In this document: in pieces, positions 1 to 8,402 of the stretch
How positions within the stretch are numbered: position 1 is the stretch's first letter
How the letters are laid out: every line of letters begins with the position of its first letter
Source of the DNA: Vittaforma corneae ATCC 50505
Taxonomy: Eukaryota > Microsporidia > Nosematidae
Direction: 5' to 3'
Length of the DNA stretch: 50,887 bases
Assembly: GCF_000231115.1 (NCBI RefSeq)
Contig: NW_006889838.1
Location: forward strand, 1-50,887
The notes under the pieces: model-generated
What the model was told of the DNA's origin: nothing
Database searches by the model: none
The model's input: the letters and a program-made list of their open reading frames with translations, nothing else
Position numbers and translations under genes: made by a program

Positions 1-430
1 CCTGTAGATTCTTCAACTCTCCTATCTCTGCTGGCAATAACTTTAACTTGTTATTACTAAGATCCAGTATATTTAGATTCTTCAAATTTCCTATCTCTGC
101 TGGTAGAATCTCGATCTTGTTACCACTAAGATGCAATTTTTGTAGATTCCTCATCTCTCCTATCTCAACTGGCAATAATTTTAGCTTGTTATAATCGAGA
201 TACAAATATTGTAGATTCTTCAACTTTCCTATTTCAGCTGGTAATGATTTTAGTTTGTTAAGATTGAGATGAAGTTTCTGAAGAGTCTCCAATCTTCCTA
301 TCTCGGCTGGCAATGACTTTAATTTGTTACCACTGAGATGAAGCTCCTGTAGATTCTTCAACTCTCCTATCTCAGCTGGCAATAGCTTTAACTTGTTATT
401 TCGGAGACATAGTTTCTCTAGATTCACTAG
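1..430 (-). repeat. Tandem 69-bp LRR-coding repeat
   Basis: About six consecutive 69-bp units, each encoding one 23-residue LRR. They share the plus-strand word CCTATCTC(T/A)GCTGG and the spacing of TTGTTA(CC/TT)ACTAAG. Units are similar but not identical, so the array looks selected at protein level with some recent duplication. Confidence 0.8.
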
Positions 431-709
431 TCTCTTGATATTGCTGTCAATAGATGTAATGTCTTTGAAAGGCATAGATATTTTAGTTTCATTCTCAGGA
501 TACCTCTCAAAGCTATAGTGTGAGGAATGCACTGTCTGTGGCCTATTCCCAGAACCTCTAATAGCTGCTTGATGAACACTCTCAAATGGATTTGGATTTT
601 GAATGCCGCTTGGGTTTATAGCATTGTTCGAGCTGTGGAGTGTAACTTCCATGAACACAACTAAGCTACAAATTGCCTTGTATGTCTTTCTTGTTCGTGC
701 AATATTCAT
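1..709 (-). CDS. Secreted leucine-rich-repeat protein, 3' end cut by window edge
   Basis: Open frame on the minus strand from an ATG at 709 to the left edge (236 codons visible, no stop reached). Residues 1-30 look like a signal peptide (basic start, then a hydrophobic stretch ICSLVVFMEVTL). Residues ~30-100 are low complexity. From about residue 105 there is a tandem array of 23-residue LRRs of the form LPAEIGELKNLQxLxLSxNK, a pattern found in small microsporidian LRR proteins as well as RSU1/bacterial LRRs. A GGG on the plus strand at 712-714 (CCC just before the ATG) supports this start. LRR arrays bind proteins; together with a signal peptide this suggests an exported or surface-exposed factor, but the partner is unknown. 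The C-terminus, and so any anchor, lies outside the window. Confidence 0.85.
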   Translation of the reverse strand, partial: MNIARTRKTYKAICSLVVFMEVTLHSSNNAINPSGIQNPNPFESVHQAAIRGSGNRPQTVHSSHYSFERYPENETKISMPFKDITSIDSNIKRLVNLEKLCLRNNKLKLLPAEIGELKNLQELHLSGNKLKSLPAEIGRLETLQKLHLNLNKLKSLPAEIGKLKNLQYLYLDYNKLKLLPVEIGEMRNLQKLHLSGNKIEILPAEIGNLKNLNILDLSNNKLKLLPAEIGELKNLQ

Positions 710-1727
710 TAGGGCATAGGTTAAAAATTTTTAAATTATTCAAATTTTGACAGAAAAATCCATTATAAGCTTAAGTATAATCAAGACAGTAATTGCTGTC
801 AGCATGCAGTATTAACTGTGCTGGCGAATCTTTGTAAATAAACTCTATCACTCAAAGACAGGCTTGAAAATAGGATATTGACAGATGCCAAATCATTCCA
901 AATGCAATCACTCCAGACTGTGCCTGTGTGTCCGTGAATAGAATAACCTGGAGTAGCATTTAGTGCATAGTTCACTAATAATAAAATACTCTAAGATTTG
1001 CTATTTCAGAAACTCAGTAAACTGTGTACTGTTTAAACAAATTTAATTGTCGGTAATATTCTATGCCTCTAGTGAAATAATGGCTTATCCACAAAGACCA
1101 TCGAGACCCACACCACTATTATTTTAAATGCTCCCATAGCCCTATGGAAAGTGGCAAGGCTCATAGAACAGATCACCACAGAGACAGACAGTATGGCTTA
1201 TGGCTACAATTAAACTTACAAAACAGAAAATATCTCTCTATCATTAATATCTTCTACCCTCGCCACACTTAAACCTCACTAATCAATTACTTTGCATGCA
1301 ACCAATTCATCGTCATAAAGCTTTCCTTGGTACTGCCACAATTCAGCTCTCCACTTCGTAGCATCTATCCTATCATTGATTCACAAAGCATTTAGTCACT
1401 TTATCATAATCACTATCTTAACTTTATAGAAATCTATTGTTCCTTGCTATGATGCATCTGCATATTGTGCGATTTCCTTTGTACATGTAGCTGCCGATAG
1501 AAATAGGGTTGGTATCTGTAGCTAGCTCTTCTTTGTATTCGCCTTAGGTCGGCGCCTTCTGTTTTAAAAATTTTCAAGAAGGCCCCAGCGGAAGTGCAAG
1601 AATCACTTTTCAATCAGTGTAATCGTAGTAGGCTTCCAACCACATAAACTGGCATGCAATCGCCTAAGACCATCAACACAATTTTACCACATGGCATAAC
1701 AAGACTAATTAAAGGAAACAATTTATC
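710..1727. other. 1-kb intergenic stretch, no supported gene
   Basis: No convincing ORF on either strand and no tRNA-like T-arm. Next to the LRR gene start, 722-741 is AT-rich (TTAAAAATTTTTAAATTATT), an AAATTT-type promoter element. There are two small dyads: CCATAG-CC-CTATGG at 1134-1147 and a 7-bp stem at 1554-1560/1577-1583 around an A/T-only loop. Confidence 0.5.
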
Positions 1728-2219
1728 TTACTGTGCACTGGCACCACGTATTCTGTTAATCAACCTTATATCAGTTGGAAAGAGTGTGACCCTCTTTGCA
1801 TGTCTGGCTGCCATATATGAAAGCTCCAATAAACAAACAATGTGATTTTCAATTGCTTCATGGATGACATTAAGAGAAACAGCAGTAAATTTGAAATTAT
1901 CGCCGGATCTAATCTTGAGAGTGGAAAGCAGGACCTGACGAACAATTCTGACAATAAGAGCTCGTGGAATGAGAAATCCAATGTTGCTTTGGTAATATTT
2001 GATCTCTTTCAAAATATTGCTTGATACCTTCTTTGGTGTGGGCTTGGGCTTCTGGCCAATCGTTGGGACGCTTACTGAGAGTGATTTGGCAGGTTTTTTC
2101 TCCGGTACAGGAAATTTCTTTTGAGATTCTTGAACTTTATTTGCTGGCTCTTTCGCTGTGTCTTCTGGAGTCGGGGCTTTGTTGACTTGTTTTCTTGCAG
2201 CATTTGCTGTTCTTGCCAT
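1728..2219 (-). CDS. Centromeric histone H3 variant (CENP-A-like)
   Basis: 163 aa from the ATG at 2219, chosen because the product then begins MARTANAARK like canonical H3 and because CCC lies directly upstream (GGG at 2222-2224). An upstream TTG start would add four residues. Residues 10-64 form a long Lys/Pro-rich tail. Residues 67-77 match the H3 alpha-N helix (ILKEIKYYQ), 83-100 alpha-1, 112-138 alpha-2, 147-158 alpha-3. The block HAKRVTLFPTDIRLINRIRG is diagnostic of the H3 family (H3: [20 protein letters not shown]). Loop 1 (KIRSGDNFKFT) is two residues longer than in canonical H3, a CENP-A hallmark. Expected role: centromeric nucleosome that specifies the kinetochore. Confidence 0.88.
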   Translation of the reverse strand: MARTANAARKQVNKAPTPEDTAKEPANKVQESQKKFPVPEKKPAKSLSVSVPTIGQKPKPTPKKVSSNILKEIKYYQSNIGFLIPRALIVRIVRQVLLSTLKIRSGDNFKFTAVSLNVIHEAIENHIVCLLELSYMAARHAKRVTLFPTDIRLINRIRGASAQ

Positions 2220-2452
2220 ATGGGTTTTCAAACAATGGGAAGAAAAAAGTTAAAGTTCGGAGGGAAGCCGTAAGTTGGCTTTGGGTTACTGAATCACAAT
2301 ATAGTGACTTCTCTAGCTCAAATAAAGAGGCAGCTGATTGGCCAGGGCTATCACATTGAATTATCTATTGTAAAGCACGGTTTTGTTTGGGTTTTGCTAT
2401 TATGAATATTGGTAAAAATAAAAACGAGTAAGTAGAAAATCACTAAGATTTA

Positions 2453-2674
2453 TTAATCATAAACCCATCTGCTACCGCTGCTGTAGCTACGTGAAGAATA
2501 GCTTCTTGCCAGCGAATTTGTACGAAGAGCTTCTTTCTCAAGCCTGTTGGCTTCGGCCCTAAGTCTCTCTGCCTCAGCATCGGCAGCAACGGAATCCACC
2601 GGGGGATTACCAAGCCTTGTAAATCTGTCAAAACCCCATAAAGCTGCTGTAATTATGCCTATGTGAATGAACAT
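2453..2674 (-). CDS. Small protein with N-terminal hydrophobic segment and short coiled coil
   Basis: 73 aa, not recognised. Residues 1-15 are hydrophobic (MFIHIGIITAALWGF) and could be an uncleaved anchor. Residues 28-52 are Ala/Glu/Leu-rich and predicted helical (DAEAERLRAEANRLEKEALR). The tail is Ser/Tyr/Arg-rich (SYSSRSYSSGSR). There is no C-rich start signal upstream. It sits between the CENP-A and endonuclease genes on the same strand. The codon pattern looks coding, but existence as a gene is moderately supported only. Confidence 0.55.
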   Translation of the reverse strand: MFIHIGIITAALWGFDRFTRLGNPPVDSVAADAEAERLRAEANRLEKEALRTNSLARSYSSRSYSSGSRWVYD

Positions 2675-2970
2675 AGCCTGAAAAGAAAAAATCTTTATAA
2701 AAACCTGTAAAACAAAATGTTTTAGCAGTTAATATATGTATTGGTTTGGCATACCTCATAGGATACCTTTTATAAATTGTTTTAAACGTCAAATCAAAAA
2801 TGAAAGGGATAATATCTGAAACAGTATGGTGGCAATACCACATACAGGTTTTATGCATCATAAGTATATTTGTAATATGCTGTGTGCTGCTATTTAACGA
2901 ATAATCAGAAATACTCGTTCTTAATAGCACTAACGCATGCTGCTGTGTGAATATGCATCTTTCTTCAGGG

Positions 2971-3348
2971 TTAGCTCATTCGCACCTCAGTTTCTTCAGA
3001 TGAAGTAGAGATAGCATCCTGTCTGAACTTTACTGGAAACCGGCGGCATTCAAAGTACTCGATGTCGAATTGATTCACAAGTGCTATAAGGAGAGTTTTG
3101 TTGTTGCTCGTGCAGATTCTTTGATATGCTACAAGCTGCTGGAATGTCATGCCATTTGAGATTATAACTCCATACTTTGAGTGTACTCTGCTGGGATCAT
3201 CAGTATATGCCAATAGATCTAGTCCATACTTGATTCCGTCATTTACAGAGAATCCCAAAGATTCTAGATGAATTTTAACCCGCTTTACTTTCTGTTCCAA
3301 TTCCATCTTTTCCATCTGAAATCTAGGCCCAAAACACGCTGAAATCAT
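2971..3348 (-). CDS. tRNA-splicing endonuclease catalytic subunit (Sen34/Sen2-type)
   Basis: 125 aa, little more than the nuclease fold. The segment GIKYGLDLLAYTDDPSRVHS followed by KYGVIISNG and a downstream SNNKTLLIALV matches the C-terminal catalytic domain of the EndA/Sen2/Sen34 family. In that family a Tyr, His and Lys form the active site. Here Y48, H56 and K84 occupy the equivalent places with near-archaeal spacing, so it should be an active cleaving subunit rather than Sen15 or Sen54. It would cut introns from pre-tRNA. It is much shorter than fungal Sen34. Sen34 fits slightly better than Sen2 because of the DPxRxH context, but I cannot separate the two securely. Confidence 0.7.
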   Translation of the reverse strand: MISACFGPRFQMEKMELEQKVKRVKIHLESLGFSVNDGIKYGLDLLAYTDDPSRVHSKYGVIISNGMTFQQLVAYQRICTSNNKTLLIALVNQFDIEYFECRRFPVKFRQDAISTSSEETEVRMS

Positions 3349-3521
3349 GATATGTGCAGATGATCAATTAATTGCCTTGACAAAATACTAGCATATGAAT
3401 GTCATCTGAAGCTATCATTTAATACACTTGTATCACATTAATAAAATGCGACGTGCAGCATACATGATACTGGTAAAATACTCAATACAGACAGTTCGGT
3501 CGTTTAGTTTTAACAATTTAC

Positions 3522-4274
3522 TCAAACATTTTGCTCAGCATCAGCGCTTGACTTTCCATCTCCTCCAAGCAACAGCTTCGATAGGAATGCAAGAACAGGT
3601 GTAATAAAGACAAAGCCTATCAACAATAATAAAATGATAAATCTGGATATTGTCTCCATAAGCCCAAACGAAAATAGGTCAATTGTCAATCCATTCTTCA
3701 GTACACCTAGCACAGTAAGCTCCAAAATGCAGCAAGCTAAAAATGTGTGGATAAACGTTTTACAAATAAGATCAAAGATCGATTCAACATGGCTAAAAAG
3801 GAAAAGGAGCACCACGCAAAACAATACCATCATGATAATTGCAACAATTCTCGACTGAGTTCCCAACAGGGCTAGAATAATCATACATGCTGGATATGTG
3901 CAGGCTAACGATCCAACAATAGGCTTGGTAGGTTCATACAGTGTTAGACCCACACCTGCTGCAATGCAGGGTATCATTAACAGAGGAGAGGTTAGGTTGA
4001 AAAAATATCTGAATATCATCTCATAGGCACCAATGTAAAGCCCAAAACCATTCAGTGCGGCCATTTGATATGTTTTATATTCAGGCTTTGGTAGGACTGT
4101 TATGAGGATGATGAGTATAAAAATGATGCATAATACAACTCTTTCAATAGGGTTCATGTCTTCTCTATAGAGAAACGATGGAGGGTCTATTGTTCGAGAC
4201 TTGGTCGATGCTGTTGTGTCATCGTCATCCTGCGCAAACACTGGGCTTAGGCACAGTATTAACAAGCCTAGCAT
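3522..4274 (-). CDS. Polytopic membrane protein with signal peptide (about 7 TM)
   Basis: 250 aa. A signal peptide at 1-15 (MLGLLILCLSPVFAQ) is followed by an acidic DDDDTT stretch, then about seven hydrophobic spans near residues 43-61, 69-90, 93-112, 118-137, 142-162, 174-192 and 212-236, and a short polar tail. The overall plan (signal peptide plus 7 TM, small loops) recalls TMEM198/TM7SF3-type proteins, but no diagnostic motif is visible, so this is only a suggestion. GGGG on the coding strand four bases before the ATG (plus-strand CCCC 4279-4282) supports the start. Confidence 0.75.
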   Translation of the reverse strand: MLGLLILCLSPVFAQDDDDTTASTKSRTIDPPSFLYREDMNPIERVVLCIIFILIILITVLPKPEYKTYQMAALNGFGLYIGAYEMIFRYFFNLTSPLLMIPCIAAGVGLTLYEPTKPIVGSLACTYPACMIILALLGTQSRIVAIIMMVLFCVVLLFLFSHVESIFDLICKTFIHTFLACCILELTVLGVLKNGLTIDLFSFGLMETISRFIILLLLIGFVFITPVLAFLSKLLLGGDGKSSADAEQNV

Positions 4275-4278
4275 ATTG

Positions 4279-4282
4279 CCCC
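4279..4282 (-). promoter_or_regulatory. GGGG start-codon signal for the 7-TM protein
   Basis: On the coding strand GGGG lies four bases before ATG 4274 (AAAGGGGCAATATG): the GGG-like variant of the microsporidian start signal. The other case in this window is the PH-domain gene (19107-19110). Confidence 0.5.
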
Positions 4283-4440
4283 TTTTTACTTTAGTTATAA
4301 TCCGTTAGGTTGGGTTTGTACCAATGGAGGCAATCAATAAAAATACAAACCAATTGCGGCATATGATCAATTTGCATTTTTACCTAATATGTATTTTGTA
4401 AGTAAAATTGGTTAATCGGTTTTATTAAATAATCTTTGAA

Positions 4441-4719
4441 ATGAACTACAATCATAGTAGTGCAATTAAGGCACTATTGTGTTTTGGGCCCTCAAAAATG
4501 CTTCATAAAAAATCGAGGATCTTAGAAAGTGGAAACATTATAGGAAAACTAATAGTTTGGGGATGCTTGGCAGGGGCTGTTGTGAATGGAATGAGCTCAA
4601 AGAGGACAAATTATAAGTCGTATTTTGCAACTAGAATGGCTGTTCTGGGAAGTATTTTATATGCAGGTAGTAAAGCAGTAAAACTTGTCAAGAAAAAAGT
4701 TACACAGATGGATAAATAG
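4441..4719 (+). CDS. Small two-span membrane protein, unknown
   Basis: 92 aa; not recognised. Two hydrophobic segments near residues 35-50 (IIGKLIVWGCLAGAVVNG) and 64-78 (FATRMAVLGSILYAGSKAV), flanked by lysines and ending in a basic KLVKKKV tail. It could also start at Met20 (MLHKKS). No C-rich start signal. The size and basic flanks would suit a small organelle (mitosome/ER) membrane protein, but that is inference. Confidence 0.5.
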   Translation: MNYNHSSAIKALLCFGPSKMLHKKSRILESGNIIGKLIVWGCLAGAVVNGMSSKRTNYKSYFATRMAVLGSILYAGSKAVKLVKKKVTQMDK

Positions 4720-5199
4720 CCTGCGTTTAAAGACTTCCCGTTTAATCATTTTCTTTTTAAACAATCATTGCTAAATGGTACGTTTTCAACCCATCAAATT
4801 AGAAACTATGCACTGGGAATGAAAAATTGTGTTTCTGGTGCCTGTATCTGGCGCAAAATCCATAAGTTTAGGTCTAAAAGTGTGTAGATCCCGCTCTTAA
4901 GACAGTAGTGATGTGAATGCTCTGGATGCAGAAAATAAGCGTGAGAAGAAGAGTGTTAAGCCTATTTTTAAATTAATTTAATATTAGCAATTTTTATTTA
5001 GCCTTTGATGCCAAAAATTAAATCCTGGTTTGTAGTGTGGGCCGTATATTTGTTCAAGATTATATTTCATCTTCAAATCATGTATCCATCAAACATATGC
5101 TAGGAACTACAGGATTTGTAGTGTTTGTATAATGTGCATTGGATGATGCAGCATGTTGAATTTACATTAATTTTATTTTTCAACTTTTTTATGTTTTTT
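4720..5199 (+). other. Intergenic region before the Rrp5-like gene
   Basis: No supported gene. AT-rich runs at 4970-5000 and 5160-5190 probably belong to the promoter and 5' leader of the downstream gene. Upstream codons in frame with that gene (a TTG at 5125 and ATGs at 5143 and 5191) would add an artificial-looking hydrophobic N-terminus. Confidence 0.5.
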
Positions 5200-5202
5200 C
5201 CC
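5200..5202 (+). promoter_or_regulatory. CCC start-codon signal deciding the Rrp5 start
   Basis: CCC abuts the ATG at 5203 (TTTTTTCCCATG), matching the microsporidian CCC-like signal. It argues for 5203 over the upstream ATGs at 5143 and 5191. Confidence 0.6.
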
Positions 5203-6795
5203 ATGATTTTTGGCACAAAGCCAGTCTACAGATTTGCAGTCTACACCAAAAAGAAGCTGCACTGTCTGGGCAAGTCGTATTCGTTTGATCAGCCTCCCGT
5301 CGATGTAAAGCAATGTCCGGTTAAAATAATAAACCAAAAGGCAGAAATCTTCTTTCCTAACACAATATTCAATACTTTTGTCTTATCTGTTGAAAATAAC
5401 GTAACAGTTCTGAAATCCTACGATGACAAGCTAACTTTTATAAAGAAAAAAATGGATGAGAACATTTTATATACAGTCAAAACCGTTTTTGAGGACGAAA
5501 AGACCAGAGAAGTTGTGGTGTTCGAGTTCGACGACTTTTTTCCTGGGTTTAAAACTAAGGGTACAATTGAAATTAAAAACAGCAGGCCAATATTTCACTG
5601 TAAACACGGGTCGGGACCAATAACATTACAATCTAACGATCCGAGGAGAGAAACAGAGGCCATGCTGGCGTCTTTGGATTCAGATGGGTTCGAGTTTGTT
5701 GAGATCAATAATCCCATTGAAAGAGCAACTGTTAGGATTATTAAGGATCTTAATAACCACAAGATCGTTGAAAATGGCCATATTAAAGGAATTTTGATTG
5801 AAGCAAAGGACAAAAAGATCAATGAAGAAATTAACGTGTTTGTAAAGAATGTCTATCCTGGTTCATACTGCTTTGTTGAGGATATCTCGCCAGGACTTGC
5901 AGAGGTTGAGCTGGTTGGGAGATGTGGATCGATATATAAAGTTAAGTACAAGCATTTCGTTGGAGAATGTAATGACAGAAAAGTTAAAAAAACGATGAAG
6001 GGTCTGATATCTGATATAAAGGGCAGCACGTTCAAGTTTAAGCAAGTGGCAAGTGAGGCCTTGGAGAGAACAGCCGACTATGAAGCCATTTCAGTTCCCA
6101 AAAGGCTCAAGGTAACGGAAGAGTCTGATGTCAAAAATAATCAGCTAAGAGCAGTAGAATATATAAAATATAGGCTTGATACCGCGATGAGCAATCAAAG
6201 TCAAGAAGACAGCGAAAATATTATAAAGCTATTCAAAAAGTATATTCAACAGATCAGAGAGAACGATTCTCTATCTCTTTTCTACTTACAGTACTTGATT
6301 GATCATAAAATGCTCAAGGAATCGGATATTCGATATGTGTTAAAATATGCCGGATATAAATTTCCAGGATTTGCATCTGAAAGGCTCAGTGATATTGAAG
6401 CCGTGAGAATGATCTTCTCCAAGAAAAAAAATCTTTCTGGATTTCAAAAGCTCTTAAATACTGAAGGGGACAAGTTGCGATTTATGAAAGAAAACCCTGA
6501 GTTTCTTGAGTATTCAATAAAATATGCATATGAGAACTTAGACACGCCAAGAATCGTGGTAGAGAATATCATTGGTACATCATTTGAAAGCTGGATGTGT
6601 TATGCTAGCCTTGAGAATGGAAACTACAAAAGGAATTTATTTAGAAGAATGGCAGGCATGGCTTTCAAAAAGAACGAAATGAAGAGGCTATTTAAGGCTT
6701 GGCTAGAATTTGAAGAAACGGTTGGAGGAAACATTGAAGAAGTACATTCACTGGCCAATCAATTTGTTCAAAATGCTAAGAATGCGTCTAAATAA
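5203..6795 (+). CDS. RRP5: Rrp5-like rRNA-processing factor (reduced)
   Basis: 530 aa from the CCC-preceded ATG. The C-terminal ~180 residues form helical HAT/TPR-type repeats. They end in a block (FESWMCYASLENGNYKRNLF then MKRLFKAWLEFEETVGG) that aligns position by position with the end of yeast Rrp5/PDCD11 (WNVYIDMEIKHGD, then KKIKFFFKKWLEWEEKHGD). The N-terminal ~300 residues are beta-rich and may hold one or a few degenerate S1 domains (near residues 165-275). Yeast Rrp5 has twelve S1 domains and ~1,700 residues, so this is a strongly reduced form. Expected role: nucleolar processing of pre-rRNA for both subunits. Alternative: another HAT-repeat SSU factor such as Utp6, which fits less well. 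Confidence 0.75.
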   Translation: MIFGTKPVYRFAVYTKKKLHCLGKSYSFDQPPVDVKQCPVKIINQKAEIFFPNTIFNTFVLSVENNVTVLKSYDDKLTFIKKKMDENILYTVKTVFEDEKTREVVVFEFDDFFPGFKTKGTIEIKNSRPIFHCKHGSGPITLQSNDPRRETEAMLASLDSDGFEFVEINNPIERATVRIIKDLNNHKIVENGHIKGILIEAKDKKINEEINVFVKNVYPGSYCFVEDISPGLAEVELVGRCGSIYKVKYKHFVGECNDRKVKKTMKGLISDIKGSTFKFKQVASEALERTADYEAISVPKRLKVTEESDVKNNQLRAVEYIKYRLDTAMSNQSQEDSENIIKLFKKYIQQIRENDSLSLFYLQYLIDHKMLKESDIRYVLKYAGYKFPGFASERLSDIEAVRMIFSKKKNLSGFQKLLNTEGDKLRFMKENPEFLEYSIKYAYENLDTPRIVVENIIGTSFESWMCYASLENGNYKRNLFRRMAGMAFKKNEMKRLFKAWLEFEETVGGNIEEVHSLANQFVQNAKNASK

Positions 6796-6856
6796 AGGTT
6801 TAGTTTATACGTAGTTATGCTTGTAAAGCTAGCCCTAAATACTGTTGCGTCATATT

Positions 6857-7369
6857 TTAGTTTATCATCTTTATAATATTCCAGTAAATATCCTCAGAAT
6901 CCTTTCCAATCTCCACAAATTCACAGTCCTTGATGATCGATTTTATAATGTTTCTTTCCTTAAGACTGCTGCAAACAAAGAAGCATCCTAGCCTTTTATC
7001 ACAACTTGAAGCGTTGATTATCTTAAACTTGGGAGGTGGTGATTGACTAAATAAGAGATGTTGGCTAAGCGGGTCAATGTGTAACGATGCATTGGCGGTG
7101 TTTTCTATTGTAAAGATGTGCAGTGCCAAATCAAATGTTTTTGTTGGGTTCTGCAAACTCGGCGCAAAGCTTTCGGTAATTTTGCTATTTTCTTCAAAAA
7201 CGAAGAAAGACCCATCCGGCAGGTAAACTGTAGTCTTGCCGTGCTCAACAACAAAGACGTCGCCATGTTTTGATATCTGAACAGGGTTTGACTGTGCTCT
7301 CATAAAATAATTCTCGGAAAGAATTTTCTCAAGATTGCTGGGCTGTGTTGCAGAGTACAGCATTAACAT
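6857..7369 (-). CDS. Unknown 170-aa protein
   Basis: Not recognised. A mixed alpha/beta soluble protein with no signal peptide or TM span. A beta-rich stretch (residues ~33-60: GDVFVVEHGKTTVYLPDGSF) is followed by a Pro-rich linker (SQSPPPKF) and a compact C-terminal region (GCFFVCSSLKERN). The ATG at 7369 is preceded by a CCC (plus-strand GGG 7380-7382). The downstream neighbour on the same strand is RPB3, 115 bp upstream of its start. Confidence 0.6.
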   Translation of the reverse strand: MLMLYSATQPSNLEKILSENYFMRAQSNPVQISKHGDVFVVEHGKTTVYLPDGSFFVFEENSKITESFAPSLQNPTKTFDLALHIFTIENTANASLHIDPLSQHLLFSQSPPPKFKIINASSCDKRLGCFFVCSSLKERNIIKSIIKDCEFVEIGKDSEDIYWNIIKMIN

Positions 7370-7484
7370 TGTATTTCCAGGGTGGAAAATACGACGTTTA
7401 AATCAGTTATATGGGGTCACTTTACTATATAAAGTATTGAAAAAGTATAGCCGCTCAGACACAGTTTCTATAATTAAATTTTTA

Positions 7485-8186
7485 CTAAATCGAATCTAAA
7501 ATCTTCTCCATCTTGGATTTGTATATCTCAAGTGCTTTTAGCAACACCTCCTTGGGCTTTCCCATCCCCTCAACCACCTCCAGGTTCATCTCAACATCCT
7601 CAATCTCCCCCCATTCTATTTCATCGCTCTGGTTTATTCCTGGCCATTCTTTCTTGGCATCATCCTCAGCCCATAGCTTGGTTTCTCTAGTTTTATTTCG
7701 TACATCATAACTAAACCCAACTACGGTTACTGGACAATACTTCACATGAGTCTGAGGTGTTCCTATAGTAGCTATGCATATCATATCCAGCTTCTGCCCA
7801 GGCGCAAGCCTCAAGATGAGGGCAGCACTACAGTGCACACCAGGAACATCTGTCTGCAAATCCTGGCCATTAACAGAGATAACAGAGTCTGTATCATTAC
7901 GCTTTTTGAGGATAAACTTGATGGAGCACTGGTCACAGAAGCCATCACACTTACACTCTTGCTTTGGAATGAGTGATCCCGCGTATTTTATCGGGACAAG
8001 ACCAAGTCTATTTGCTACCATTTCGTCAGGAAGAACCGTACTGTTCTCTTTAATTTCAACAACATCAATGGCAATACTTGGGACTTCTCCGAGCAGGATT
8101 CTGCGGAGCGAATTGGCAAAGCTTACACTTGAGCTGATAGTGAATTTTATGTTTAATTTTGTGAGCTCCTTTACCGTAAATTGCAT
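7485..8186 (-). CDS. RPB3: RNA polymerase II subunit RPB3
   Basis: 233 aa from the ATG at 8186. The ORF is open for 27 more codons upstream, but those lack homology to RPB3 and CCCC lies just before this ATG (plus-strand GGGG 8201-8204). The alpha-like assembly motif is clear (ANSLRRILLGEVPSIAIDVV, residues ~24-43), followed by DEMVANRLGLVPIKY. A four-Cys zinc motif C-x-C-x3-C-x2-C at residues 78-87 (ECKCDGFCDQC) is the RPB3 signature that separates it from AC40. RPB3 heterodimerises with RPB11 and nucleates polymerase assembly in the nucleus. Slightly shorter than the yeast protein (318 aa), as is usual in this phylum. Confidence 0.92.
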   Translation of the reverse strand: MQFTVKELTKLNIKFTISSSVSFANSLRRILLGEVPSIAIDVVEIKENSTVLPDEMVANRLGLVPIKYAGSLIPKQECKCDGFCDQCSIKFILKKRNDTDSVISVNGQDLQTDVPGVHCSAALILRLAPGQKLDMICIATIGTPQTHVKYCPVTVVGFSYDVRNKTRETKLWAEDDAKKEWPGINQSDEIEWGEIEDVEMNLEVVEGMGKPKEVLLKALEIYKSKMEKILDSI

Positions 8187-8402
8187 CCTTGAAGACAAGT
8201 GGGGCAAAAAAAAGCATGAAATCATTGAGCATGTTAAATGGCATTTAAAACAAAGATTAGAATACAACCTAAGCCATCGAAGTACTAAAATAATATAGAC
8301 ATCGCGGTGCAGTTAAAGAACACAATAAAAATTTTCTCGAATGTCAGTTTATATAGCTATCAATTAAGCTTAACAAATGTCACATAGATACAGCAAGATT
8401 TT

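Noticed and set aside
1..430. Regular repeats that might be taken for a CRISPR-like array
   Set aside because: Units are contiguous coding LRRs of 69 bp without spacers.
2663..2760. Intron-like signals upstream of the 73-aa gene (minus strand ATGAG|GTATGC ... TTTTACAG and TTTTCAG)
   Set aside because: Neither 3' site restores the frame of the 73-aa ORF from the upstream ATG, so splicing would not produce a longer protein.
2628..2930. 100-codon minus-strand ORF upstream of the 73-aa gene
   Set aside because: Starts with TTG, overlaps the better-supported frame, and the product is His/Cys-rich without any recognisable pattern.
7774..8298. 174-codon plus-strand ORF opposite RPB3
   Set aside because: Antisense shadow of a conserved gene; composition not protein-like and no homology.
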